Positions 1-6,068 of a stretch of 6,995 nt of DNA are shown one piece after another. The position numbers and the translations under genes were made by a program. The notes under the pieces were generated by a model. That model made no database searches, had not been told where the DNA came from, and saw only the letters and a list, made by a program, of their open reading frames with translations. Origin of the DNA: Deltaproteobacteria bacterium (lineage in GTDB: Bacteria > UBA10199 > 2-02-FULL-44-16); NCBI GenBank assembly GCA_016203825.1, contig JACQMA010000194.1, positions 1-6,995 on the forward strand. The letters run 5' to 3'. The first letter of the stretch is position 1. Every line of letters starts with the position of its first letter.

Positions 1-6
1 TATTAA

Positions 7-35
7 TTGTATATTACGTATTCATAAATGATACA
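7..35 (+). promoter_or_regulatory. possible promoter in AT-rich leader
   Basis: The first 50 bases are strikingly AT-rich compared with the rest of the window and lie upstream of the first gene. A TTGTAT-like -35 (7-12) and a GATACA-like -10 (30-35) are separated by 17 bases, but both match the sigma-70 consensus poorly. The call rests mainly on composition and location. The leader (1-133) contains no convincing gene. Confidence 0.2.
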
Positions 36-121
36 TTTTTAATGTCATTTTATTGGTGGCGCTCCGCCTTCTTGGTACCATGGTCCTCGAGAGATCGGTC
101 GAATGGTCGATCGAAGAAAAC

Positions 122-128
122 AAGGAGG
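122..128 (+). promoter_or_regulatory. ribosome binding site deciding the start at 134
   Basis: AAGGAGG lies 5 bases before the ATG at 134. The reading frame stays open back to a TTG at 53, but this strong Shine-Dalgarno sequence and the lipoprotein signal that follows it show that 134 is the real start. Confidence 0.85.
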
Positions 129-133
129 TGGTT

Positions 134-814
134 ATGGAACGAGGAACATGGGTGTGGAAGGTGATGTTTGGGTTGTTCCTGGTGGGTGGGTTAGCGTTGG
201 GGCTGACGAGTTGTAGTCAGGATGGCGGTGGAGATTCAGAATCGGCAGCGACCCCAACGGTGATTGCCGATGTCTCCCAGAGTTCGTTGAGCGCGCTCGC
301 ATCGGGTGGCTTGAGTGCATCGGCGAATAAGGACCTCGATGAAGAACAAGCGGATGAGGAAATTGGTTGGGAATATGAAGAAGAGGATCGCCGCCAGGTG
401 GGTGAGTGTCCGGGTGGCGGAACCGTGACGATCACCTTTGATGATGAAGTGGTCATTGCGGAGGTGATTGACTTCAACCATACGTTCCGCGCCGATTTTT
501 CAGACTGTGTGGTCCCGGCCTGTGCGGGGAACAAGACGATCAATGGGTCGCTCTTGGGTAGTGCCCAAGGAAGCTATGATCGTGATGCGCGCAGTTCATC
601 GCTCGAGCTGCGGCAGTATACCGAAGGCCAATGCTCCGGCCTCGATGTTGATGGCCTTGCGGTCGGGCTCGATATTACGATTGCCTATGATGGTGCGGAG
701 CAAAGTTTCTCAGGTTCGCTGTGTACGGATCCGCCGGGATTGCCCGATGGTCTGATTACATTCGACAGTCCTGAAGATCTGGCGCGACAAGTGGGAAGCG
801 CCATCTGTCAGTAA
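134..814 (+). CDS. small cysteine-rich lipoprotein of unknown function
   Basis: This 226-residue protein is not a family I recognise. It begins with a lipoprotein signal peptide: a lysine at 9, a hydrophobic stretch at about 10-24, and a lipobox L-T-S-C with the lipidated cysteine at 27. A low-complexity Ser/Ala/Gly linker follows (about 30-66), then a very acidic segment (about 67-85, rich in Asp and Glu). The C-terminal domain (about 90-226) has alternating short hydrophobic and polar stretches suggesting beta strands. It carries six cysteines at 92, 125, 130, 167, 197 and 225, an even number compatible with three disulfides in the periplasm or at the cell surface. The start at ATG 134 is set by a strong ribosome binding site. 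The gene stands alone, followed by a terminator, so it is probably a single-gene transcript. No catalytic motif is visible; a structural or surface role is a guess. Confidence 0.85.
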   Translation: MERGTWVWKVMFGLFLVGGLALGLTSCSQDGGGDSESAATPTVIADVSQSSLSALASGGLSASANKDLDEEQADEEIGWEYEEEDRRQVGECPGGGTVTITFDDEVVIAEVIDFNHTFRADFSDCVVPACAGNKTINGSLLGSAQGSYDRDARSSSLELRQYTEGQCSGLDVDGLAVGLDITIAYDGAEQSFSGSLCTDPPGLPDGLITFDSPEDLARQVGSAICQ

Positions 815-855
815 CGCATGTCCCTTTGTGGCGAGGTGCCCCCTCGTCTCTTTCA

Positions 856-893
856 GGCCGCCCTTCTCCAAAGAGGGGGCGGCCTTGCTTTTT
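856..893 (+). terminator. rho-independent terminator after the first lipoprotein gene
   Basis: GGCCGCCC (856-863) pairs perfectly with GGGCGGCC (877-884). Two possible G-U pairs extend the stem inward, and a T-rich tract (885-893) follows. It sits 41 bases after the stop at 814 and points along the + strand. There is no matching T tract on the other side, so it acts in one direction. Confidence 0.85.
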
Positions 894-922
894 CGGCTGA
901 AATTTGACCTTCTCCCCTCTTC

Positions 923-930
923 AGGAGGTG
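923..930 (+). promoter_or_regulatory. ribosome binding site for the thioredoxin-like lipoprotein
   Basis: AGGAGGTG lies 4 bases before the ATG at 935. It is a near-perfect anti-16S match and fixes this start. I see no convincing promoter between the terminator and this site, although the cluster must start here unless the terminator leaks. Confidence 0.8.
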
Positions 931-934
931 GGTC

Positions 935-2272
935 ATGCGACGATGCATTATCGCTTTTTTGCTGGGCGGTGTCTTGGCATGTCAGAACGGCATGAAGCCA
1001 GCAACTTCTCCGGAGCTCAATTGGCTCGATGAATGGGAAACGGCCGAGACCCAATCGAAGAAGACGGGAACTCCGCTCTTGATCGAATTCTCAACTGAAT
1101 GGTGTCCGTATTGTCGCTATATCGACGAGCGGATTTTTCCGGATCCAGAGGTTGTCACGCGCCTCGAACGTTTTGTGCGTGTTCGTTTCGACGGGGACAA
1201 GGGAAGCGTCCAACCATTGATGGAGCGGTTTCACATTCAGGGATTTCCAACATTTCTCGTGATGGCGCCGGATGGTGCGGAACTCGCACGTTTCAACGAC
1301 ATCAATGTGCCTCAACAATTGATGGATCTTCTCGACCAGGCGCTGGCCGCCTCGCCGGGACTCAAAGAGTTGACCTTGGCACGTTCCCTTGAAGACCGGG
1401 GAGAGAATGAAGCAGCGCTTGCGCAATATCGAACAGCTGCCACCATGCTCAAGGAAAAAAACAATCCCGCTCGCGAGGATGCACTCCGCGGGGTGGCCAA
1501 TCTTCTCGATGAAGATCGCGATGCAAAAGTATCACTTTTTCGTGAGTTGATCGCGGAATTTCCTGAGTCCGCATGGATTCCTTCCTATTACAATGAATTG
1601 GTTGATGTCTTTCAATCGGGTGCTCTGAAGCGCGAGTATCGACAAAAGGCAGCTGCCGTTATTGAGGACCGGCTCCGTCGTTTTGCGAAGCTCCCCCAAG
1701 ATGTGGCGAGGGTGACGCTCGGCGAACACATCACCTTGCTCGCCGATCTCTATGGAGATTTGAATCGTCACCATGACATCCGGCCGTTGTATCTTCGAGC
1801 GGCAGAAAAATGCCGCAATCTCATTGATGCCCATGGTGGTGTTGTTGCGAATCGTCACTTGATTGGTGACATTAGTTTTTACTATCGCCGTGCAGGTGAA
1901 CCCAAACGAGCAATCTCTTTTTTGAAGCAGGCACTCAAACAACTTTCTGATTATTGGCCCGTGTCGACGGGCTATTCTCTCGCCCTCTTTGATCTTGGCG
2001 ACTATGTTCATGCCGCCGAGTGGGCAGAGCGGGGATATGCTCAGGCAGAAGAAGTGGCCCGTCCAAAAGTTGCGTTCATATGGGCCGAGATTGAGGCTGC
2101 GGCTCACCATTATGATGAGGCACGTGCCATTTTGGAGCGGGCGCGTGATGATCTCGTGGCGACGGGTGCAAGTGAGAGTGGCCGCGGGAAAAAAGTGATG
2201 GCGAAACTCGTGACGACCATCGACGAATATCGACTTGCAGAGGGTGGGCAGACGGCCAATGCCTCGCTTTAA
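935..2272 (+). CDS. thioredoxin-fold lipoprotein with TPR-like C-terminus
   Basis: This 445-residue protein is probably anchored to a periplasm-facing membrane. Residues 1-15 form a short signal peptide (two arginines, then a hydrophobic stretch) ending in V-L-A-C, with the predicted lipid-bearing cysteine at 16. A thioredoxin-like domain covers about 30-138. It has the redox motif W-C-P-Y-C with cysteines at 57 and 60, and the cis-proline loop G-F-P-T with Pro105. Both are hallmarks of an active thiol-disulfide oxidoreductase; the CxxC spacer Pro-Tyr also occurs in some glutaredoxins. From about 141 to the end the protein is helical, with TPR-like segments, clearest at about 141-175 and 310-420. 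The family is probably Thioredoxin_7-like; the exact substrate is unknown. It is the first gene of the cluster and overlaps the penicillin-binding protein gene by 14 bases, suggesting co-translation. A role in keeping periplasmic cysteines reduced, or in isomerising disulfides, is inference. Confidence 0.88.
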   Translation: MRRCIIAFLLGGVLACQNGMKPATSPELNWLDEWETAETQSKKTGTPLLIEFSTEWCPYCRYIDERIFPDPEVVTRLERFVRVRFDGDKGSVQPLMERFHIQGFPTFLVMAPDGAELARFNDINVPQQLMDLLDQALAASPGLKELTLARSLEDRGENEAALAQYRTAATMLKEKNNPAREDALRGVANLLDEDRDAKVSLFRELIAEFPESAWIPSYYNELVDVFQSGALKREYRQKAAAVIEDRLRRFAKLPQDVARVTLGEHITLLADLYGDLNRHHDIRPLYLRAAEKCRNLIDAHGGVVANRHLIGDISFYYRRAGEPKRAISFLKQALKQLSDYWPVSTGYSLALFDLGDYVHAAEWAERGYAQAEEVARPKVAFIWAEIEAAAHHYDEARAILERARDDLVATGASESGRGKKVMAKLVTTIDEYRLAEGGQTANASL

Positions 2273-4625
2273 TCGTGAACGCCGTGGCTGGTTTTTTCGA
2301 CGCCGTCATCCTGAACGAAGGGGATTCTCCGCACGCATCCGACACTATTGGCGATGGGCCAAGCGTCTTGCGGTTCTGGGGATTCTCATCATTGTTGTTG
2401 GAGCGTGGTATCTTCGCCATCTTGATCGTTTGATCGAGGACAAATTCGATCAGCCCCGAAAATGGAATCTTCCGTCCAAGGTTTTTTCCGATGCCGAATA
2501 TCTCTTTCCCGGTGTCGATGTGAAGGTGCGTGACATCGTGGGGAAGTTGGATCGACTTGGGTATCGGGACGTCGGCGTAACAATCGAGCGTCCCGGCGAT
2601 TATGCGAAAGACGCCGATCATCTCGATGTGTATCTTCATGACTTTGATTATCCTGGTGAGGCTTTCAAGGGATTCCCGGTTCGCCTGCGGTTGTCAGGGT
2701 CGATCATTCGGGAGATGACGAGATTTCGGATGAAGGAGTCACTCTCGATGGTACGGCTTGAGCCCGAAGTCGTGGCCCCCATTTTCGACGAGCGCATGGA
2801 GGACCGTACCGTGGTCACGCTTGAACAGGTGCCGCCGCAGCTTTTGGAGGCGATCATCCTCCTCGAAGACGAACGCTTCTTTCGCCATCACGGCGTTGAT
2901 CCCATTGGAATCGTACGTGCGATGTTCGCAAACGTGAGGGTCATGCGCATCGTGCAGGGCGGATCGACGCTCACTCAGCAGCTCGTGAAAAACTTCTTTC
3001 TGCATCCGCGAAAATCACTTTTGCGCAAGATCAACGAAGCCCTCATGGCGATCGAAATTGAGCGTCATCACAGCAAGGGAGAAATTCTTCAGGCCTATCT
3101 CAATGAGATCTACCTGGGGCAGCGCGGAGTTTCGTCGGTGTCGGGTGTTGCCGAGGCGGCAAAATTTTACTTCGCCAAAAATGTGAATCAGTTGTCGCTT
3201 GCCGAGTGTGCGCTGCTGGCTGGTCTTATTCGTTCACCGAATGAATATTCACCATTCCGCAGTTTGGAAGGAGCCAAAGCGCGCCGTGATCTTGTGCTCG
3301 ACAAGATGCGCGAAGCGGAACTGATGACCGATCAAGAGTATGTGATGGCCCTCGCTGAACCCATCAATCCACCAAAACGGATGATCCGTGTCGTGACGGC
3401 ACCGTTTTTTCTTGATTACGTGAAACAAGAATTGGCCAACCTCTATTCTCAGGAGGTCTTGGAGGCCGAAGGCCTTCGTATCTTCACGACCCTCGATATG
3501 CGCTCGCAACTTTCTGCAGAGGCGGCGGTCGATGAAGAAATTCCACGCCTGGAACACGAGGCCGTGAGCTTGCTTTCCGCCGATCATGCGGGGCAATTGC
3601 AAACGTGCCTGATCGCCGTAACGCCATCCAATGGTTATATCCGTGCCATGGTCGGTGGACGAAGTTATGCCGAGAGTCAGTTTAATCGTTGTACCCAAGC
3701 ACTTCGTCAGCCCGGTTCGACGATGAAACCGTTTATTTACCTTACGGCCTTGGATCCGAGTCGAAGCCAAACCGCGATGACCCCGGCGAGTCTGATTGAA
3801 GATCGGCGTTTTTCGGTCGAGGCGGGTGGTGAGGAGTGGAGTCCGGAAAACTACGATGGCAAGGAACATGGTATGGTGACGATTCGCGCAGCCCTCGAAG
3901 AGAGTCTGAATATTGCCACGTCCCGCGTGGCCATGGCGGCAGGTCTCGAGCAGGTTGTTCAAACCGCGCGCGATGCCGGTGTTACGAGTCCGTTACTCGC
4001 CGTTCCCTCGCTTGCCCTCGGCACGTTTGAAGTAACCCCACTTGAGCTCGTCTCGGCATACGCCATCTTCCCGAATGGTGGCATTCGTGCTGAGTCGATT
4101 GCCATTACCAGTGTCGTGACAAAAGATGGTGATGTGCTGGAACGCCGTCGCATCAGCGTCCAGCGGAAGTTTGCTGCCGGCCCTGTCTACGTCACAACGC
4201 ACCTCTTGCAAGGAGTGGTTGACCGCGGGACCGCGGCGAGTATTCGTGCCTTTGGGTATCAGGGATTTGTCGCTGGAAAAACGGGAACGACATCGAATTA
4301 TCGTGATGCATGGTTTGTCGGGTTTAATCCTGAATTGTTGGCACTTGCGTGGGTGGGCTACGATGACAATGCTGAAATGAAGAAGATCACCGGCGCGCGG
4401 GCAGCCCTTCCCCTGTGGCTCCATTTTTTTCGGGTCGTGTCGCCGCGTTCGCCCCAAGATTTTCCTAGGCCGAAGGGAGTGGTTTTGGTAGAAGTCGATC
4501 GTCACACGGGCGGATTGGCTCGGCGCAGTTGTCCCGAGACGATTGACGAAGCCTTCCTGGAAGACACGGAGCCGACACAGGCATGCGACGAAATGACCAT
4601 CGACGAATCTGCAACATCATTCTGA
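2259..4625 (+). CDS. mrcB: class A penicillin-binding protein, PBP1b type (bifunctional peptidoglycan glycosyltransferase/transpeptidase)
   Basis: This 788-residue enzyme polymerises lipid II into glycan strands and cross-links the stem peptides in the periplasm. The order is: an Arg-rich cytoplasmic tail (1-36); one membrane helix (about 37-52); a UB2H domain (about 77-155), the regulatory domain of PBP1b; a GT51 glycosyltransferase (about 180-350); and a transpeptidase (about 440-745). In GT51 the catalytic glutamate is E203 (L-E-D-E-R-F-F), followed by G-G-S-T-L-T-Q-Q (234-241) and a second glutamate E260. The 57-residue spacing equals that of E. coli PBP1b E233/E290. The transpeptidase has S-T-M-K with nucleophile S487 and K490, S-L-N (549-551) and K-T-G-T-T (674-678), so both activities look intact. 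C758 and C776 flank an E-A-F-L-E-D-T-E-P stretch, a pair seen near the C-terminus of many class A PBPs. ATG 2259 is chosen over TTG 2235 because a G-rich sequence (2240-2248) precedes it. The protein is slightly shorter than E. coli PBP1b (844). Confidence 0.93.
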   Translation: MPRFNRERRGWFFRRRHPERRGFSARIRHYWRWAKRLAVLGILIIVVGAWYLRHLDRLIEDKFDQPRKWNLPSKVFSDAEYLFPGVDVKVRDIVGKLDRLGYRDVGVTIERPGDYAKDADHLDVYLHDFDYPGEAFKGFPVRLRLSGSIIREMTRFRMKESLSMVRLEPEVVAPIFDERMEDRTVVTLEQVPPQLLEAIILLEDERFFRHHGVDPIGIVRAMFANVRVMRIVQGGSTLTQQLVKNFFLHPRKSLLRKINEALMAIEIERHHSKGEILQAYLNEIYLGQRGVSSVSGVAEAAKFYFAKNVNQLSLAECALLAGLIRSPNEYSPFRSLEGAKARRDLVLDKMREAELMTDQEYVMALAEPINPPKRMIRVVTAPFFLDYVKQELANLYSQEVLEAEGLRIFTTLDMRSQLSAEAAVDEEIPRLEHEAVSLLSADHAGQLQTCLIAVTPSNGYIRAMVGGRSYAESQFNRCTQALRQPGSTMKPFIYLTALDPSRSQTAMTPASLIEDRRFSVEAGGEEWSPENYDGKEHGMVTIRAALEESLNIATSRVAMAAGLEQVVQTARDAGVTSPLLAVPSLALGTFEVTPLELVSAYAIFPNGGIRAESIAITSVVTKDGDVLERRRISVQRKFAAGPVYVTTHLLQGVVDRGTAASIRAFGYQGFVAGKTGTTSNYRDAWFVGFNPELLALAWVGYDDNAEMKKITGARAALPLWLHFFRVVSPRSPQDFPRPKGVVLVEVDRHTGGLARRSCPETIDEAFLEDTEPTQACDEMTIDESATSF

Positions 4626-5068
4626 AGTGGTTCCTCATGCTCGTGGTGGCAATGACGATGGTTCATTGTGCCAAGGTGTCGCGGCCGGGACACAAACGTC
4701 TTCCATCCGAAGAGCGAAAAGACATTCCACCGAGCGAGCGTTCCGAAGAGCAACTCCCAACCACCCCCGACGCCTCAACGCCGCGACGAGTTGCATCGCA
4801 GCAATTGGTCGACAAGGGAATTGCATCCCTCGATGCCGGGAATACGGCTGCGGCCATGGAATCCTTTCAAGAGGCAATCAATATCGATGCGACGAATGGG
4901 ATCGCGTATTACTATTTGGCGCGTTCAACCTATGAGGGTGGGCAAGGATCATCGGCGCTGGGCTTTCTTGATCAAGCCGAGGCACTCCTTGGTGATGACC
5001 CGGCGTGGCTCGAAGAGATTGTGGCGCTTCGCGACGAAATCGCCGGCGAAGGCGAGTCTTTGGAATGA
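4583..5068 (+). CDS. small TPR (lipo)protein, candidate LpoP-like activator of PBP1b
   Basis: This 161-residue protein starts 43 bases inside the end of the PBP1b gene. A basic n-region (residues 1-8, several Arg) and a hydrophobic stretch (about 11-27) precede Cys29. The residues before it, M-V-H, give an imperfect lipobox, since His at -1 is unusual, so lipidation is likely but not certain. Residues 30-71 are rich in Pro, Ser, Glu and Arg and look disordered. Residues about 72-105 and 106-139 form two TPR-like helical pairs, followed by a last helix (141-155). This architecture, next to a UB2H-containing synthase, resembles LpoP of Pseudomonas, a TPR lipoprotein that stimulates PBP1b. The assignment is by architecture and position, not by recognised sequence identity. 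An ATG at 4637 is possible but would remove the basic n-region, so 4583 is preferred. The stop overlaps the next start as ATGA. Confidence 0.8.
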   Translation: MRRNDHRRICNIILKWFLMLVVAMTMVHCAKVSRPGHKRLPSEERKDIPPSERSEEQLPTTPDASTPRRVASQQLVDKGIASLDAGNTAAAMESFQEAINIDATNGIAYYYLARSTYEGGQGSSALGFLDQAEALLGDDPAWLEEIVALRDEIAGEGESLE

Positions 5069-5610
5069 GTATTACGACCAAAATTGGAGATCGGAAAACG
5101 AGCCGACTTCTCTCGGGAGAAGAAGTGGCAAAAGATAACGTGCGGCTTGAAACGTACGGAACGCTCGATGAACTCGTGGCTCACTTGGGCATGGCGCGCA
5201 GCCTCCTGAAAGATTCGCCCGTTGCCAAAGAAATTCGCAACCTCCAAGTCGATCTCTTTCGTGTTGGTGCGGAGCTTTCGTGCACGGACCCATCCAAAAA
5301 CAAATGGGCAGAACCGACAACGAAGACCCATGTCGAAATCCTTGAAGGAAAAATGAAAGCACTCGAGTCTCAGATCAAACTTCCACGATCATTTCTTGTT
5401 CCCGGAACGACGCCCGCATCGGCGGCACTCGAAGTTGCACGCACCGTGTCGCGCCGTCTCGAGCGACGCGCCGTTGAACTTTCCAAACGAGGTGAATATG
5501 CAAACGATCAAGGCCTGATCTACCTCAATCGTTTGTCCGATTATTGTTTCTTGTTGGCGAGAACAGTCGAAAAAGAAGCAGGTATTCCGTTCGACGCGAA
5601 AGACCGTTAA
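5065..5610 (+). CDS. cob(I)alamin adenosyltransferase, PduO type
   Basis: This 181-residue cytoplasmic enzyme transfers the 5'-deoxyadenosyl group of ATP to cob(I)alamin, making adenosylcobalamin. Family signatures run the full length: an N-terminal ATP loop T-K-I-G-D (5-9); V-A-K-D (21-24); Y-G-T-L-D-E-L (31-37) with Asp35; R-S-F-L-V-P-G (108-114) with a phenylalanine near the cobalamin side; A-R-T-V-S-R-R-L-E-R (125-134); and Y-L-N-R-L-S-D (153-159). PduO-type enzymes pair the Asp of the Y-G-x-x-D motif with the Arg of A-R-T, and both are present. The usual glycine in the N-terminal G-D-x-G-T loop is Lys11 here, and the usual His before A-R-T is Glu123 (L-E-V-A-R-T). The ATG at 5065 overlaps the previous stop by 4 bases (ATGA), so translation is probably coupled. 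No B12-dependent enzyme is in view, and the link to the wall genes is probably only shared transcription. The symbol could be pduO or cobA-like; I leave it blank. Confidence 0.9.
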   Translation: MSITTKIGDRKTSRLLSGEEVAKDNVRLETYGTLDELVAHLGMARSLLKDSPVAKEIRNLQVDLFRVGAELSCTDPSKNKWAEPTTKTHVEILEGKMKALESQIKLPRSFLVPGTTPASAALEVARTVSRRLERRAVELSKRGEYANDQGLIYLNRLSDYCFLLARTVEKEAGIPFDAKDR

Positions 5611-6026
5611 CCAATCTTTCGAACCTCATCGAGGTGTTCTTCATTATAGTTCGTGGTAAACCACGCTTCGAGGATTTCCTTCGCCACCGTTTCCGAAATA
5701 AAGCGTAGGCTCATACACAGAATATTGGCGTCATTCCATTTTCTCGCCAGCCGCGCCGTTTCCGCATCCCAGCAAAGGGCGGCGCGAGCACCAGGAATTT
5801 TGTTCGCAGCCATGCAAATGCCAGTTCCACTCCAGCAAAAGAAGATACCTTGCCCCACCTCGCTACTTGAAACTTTCTTAGCGGCTTCCTTCGCAATCTC
5901 CGCCCATTTTCCATTTTTCGCTACGAGATCGCCAACGAGTGTGAGTTGATGATCGCGACGCTTGAGATCATCAATAACAGCATCGGTGACGTGATTTTTG
6001 GTATCACTGGCAACAACGAGTTTCAT
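5607..6026 (-). CDS. RpiB/LacA/LacB-family sugar-phosphate isomerase
   Basis: This 139-residue cytoplasmic protein belongs to the LacAB_rpiB fold, whose members interconvert aldose and ketose phosphates such as ribose 5-phosphate and ribulose 5-phosphate. Evidence is the N-terminal strand ending in Asp8; F-F-C-W-S-G-T-G-I (62-70), with Cys64 in the position of the catalytic-base cysteine of E. coli RpiB; A-A-N-K (73-76); R-A-A-L-C-W-D-A-E-T (81-90); and W-N-D-A-N-I-L (97-103). It differs from canonical RpiB in lacking the D-H pair after the first strand, and in having Trp97 where the E. coli enzyme has His99. It appears to belong to a C-W-[ST]-G-T-G subgroup of the family; its substrate is unclear. 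ATG 6026 is chosen because M-K-L-V-V-A-S-D is the normal family start. A TTG at 6062 would add 12 residues. The stop overlaps the convergent adenosyltransferase stop. It is last in a leftward group, 42 bases after the peptidase. Confidence 0.87.
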   Translation of the reverse strand: MKLVVASDTKNHVTDAVIDDLKRRDHQLTLVGDLVAKNGKWAEIAKEAAKKVSSSEVGQGIFFCWSGTGICMAANKIPGARAALCWDAETARLARKWNDANILCMSLRFISETVAKEILEAWFTTNYNEEHLDEVRKIG

Positions 6027-6068
6027 AATGGTACCAATATGCACCTGGTGCTTTTTGGTCAATGGGGT

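Noticed and set aside
53..133. A longer N-terminus for the first lipoprotein from TTG 53
   Set aside because: It would bury the signal peptide behind 27 extra residues, whereas a strong ribosome binding site directly precedes ATG 134.
1532..2110. A 192-codon open frame on the - strand
   Set aside because: It is antisense to the thioredoxin-TPR gene, shows no recognisable motif, and is explained as a shadow of the + strand codon bias.
3249..3962. A long open frame (237 codons) on the - strand
   Set aside because: It lies wholly inside the PBP1b gene, whose catalytic motifs fix the + frame. The translation is rich in His, Arg and Thr with no domain pattern and no ribosome binding site.
3993..4505. 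A 170-codon open frame on the - strand
   Set aside because: It is antisense to the transpeptidase domain, including the KTGTT motif region; no supporting start or domain.
5623..5635. Inverted repeat ACCTC-ATC-GAGGT near the convergent junction, as a terminator
   Set aside because: The stem is only 5 bp, there is no T tract on either side, and it lies in coding sequence of the isomerase.
6027..6051. Small palindromes (TGGTACCA and GCACCTGGTGC) before the isomerase start, as an operator
   Set aside because: They are short and common by chance. A second TGGTACCA occurs at 74-81 without related context.
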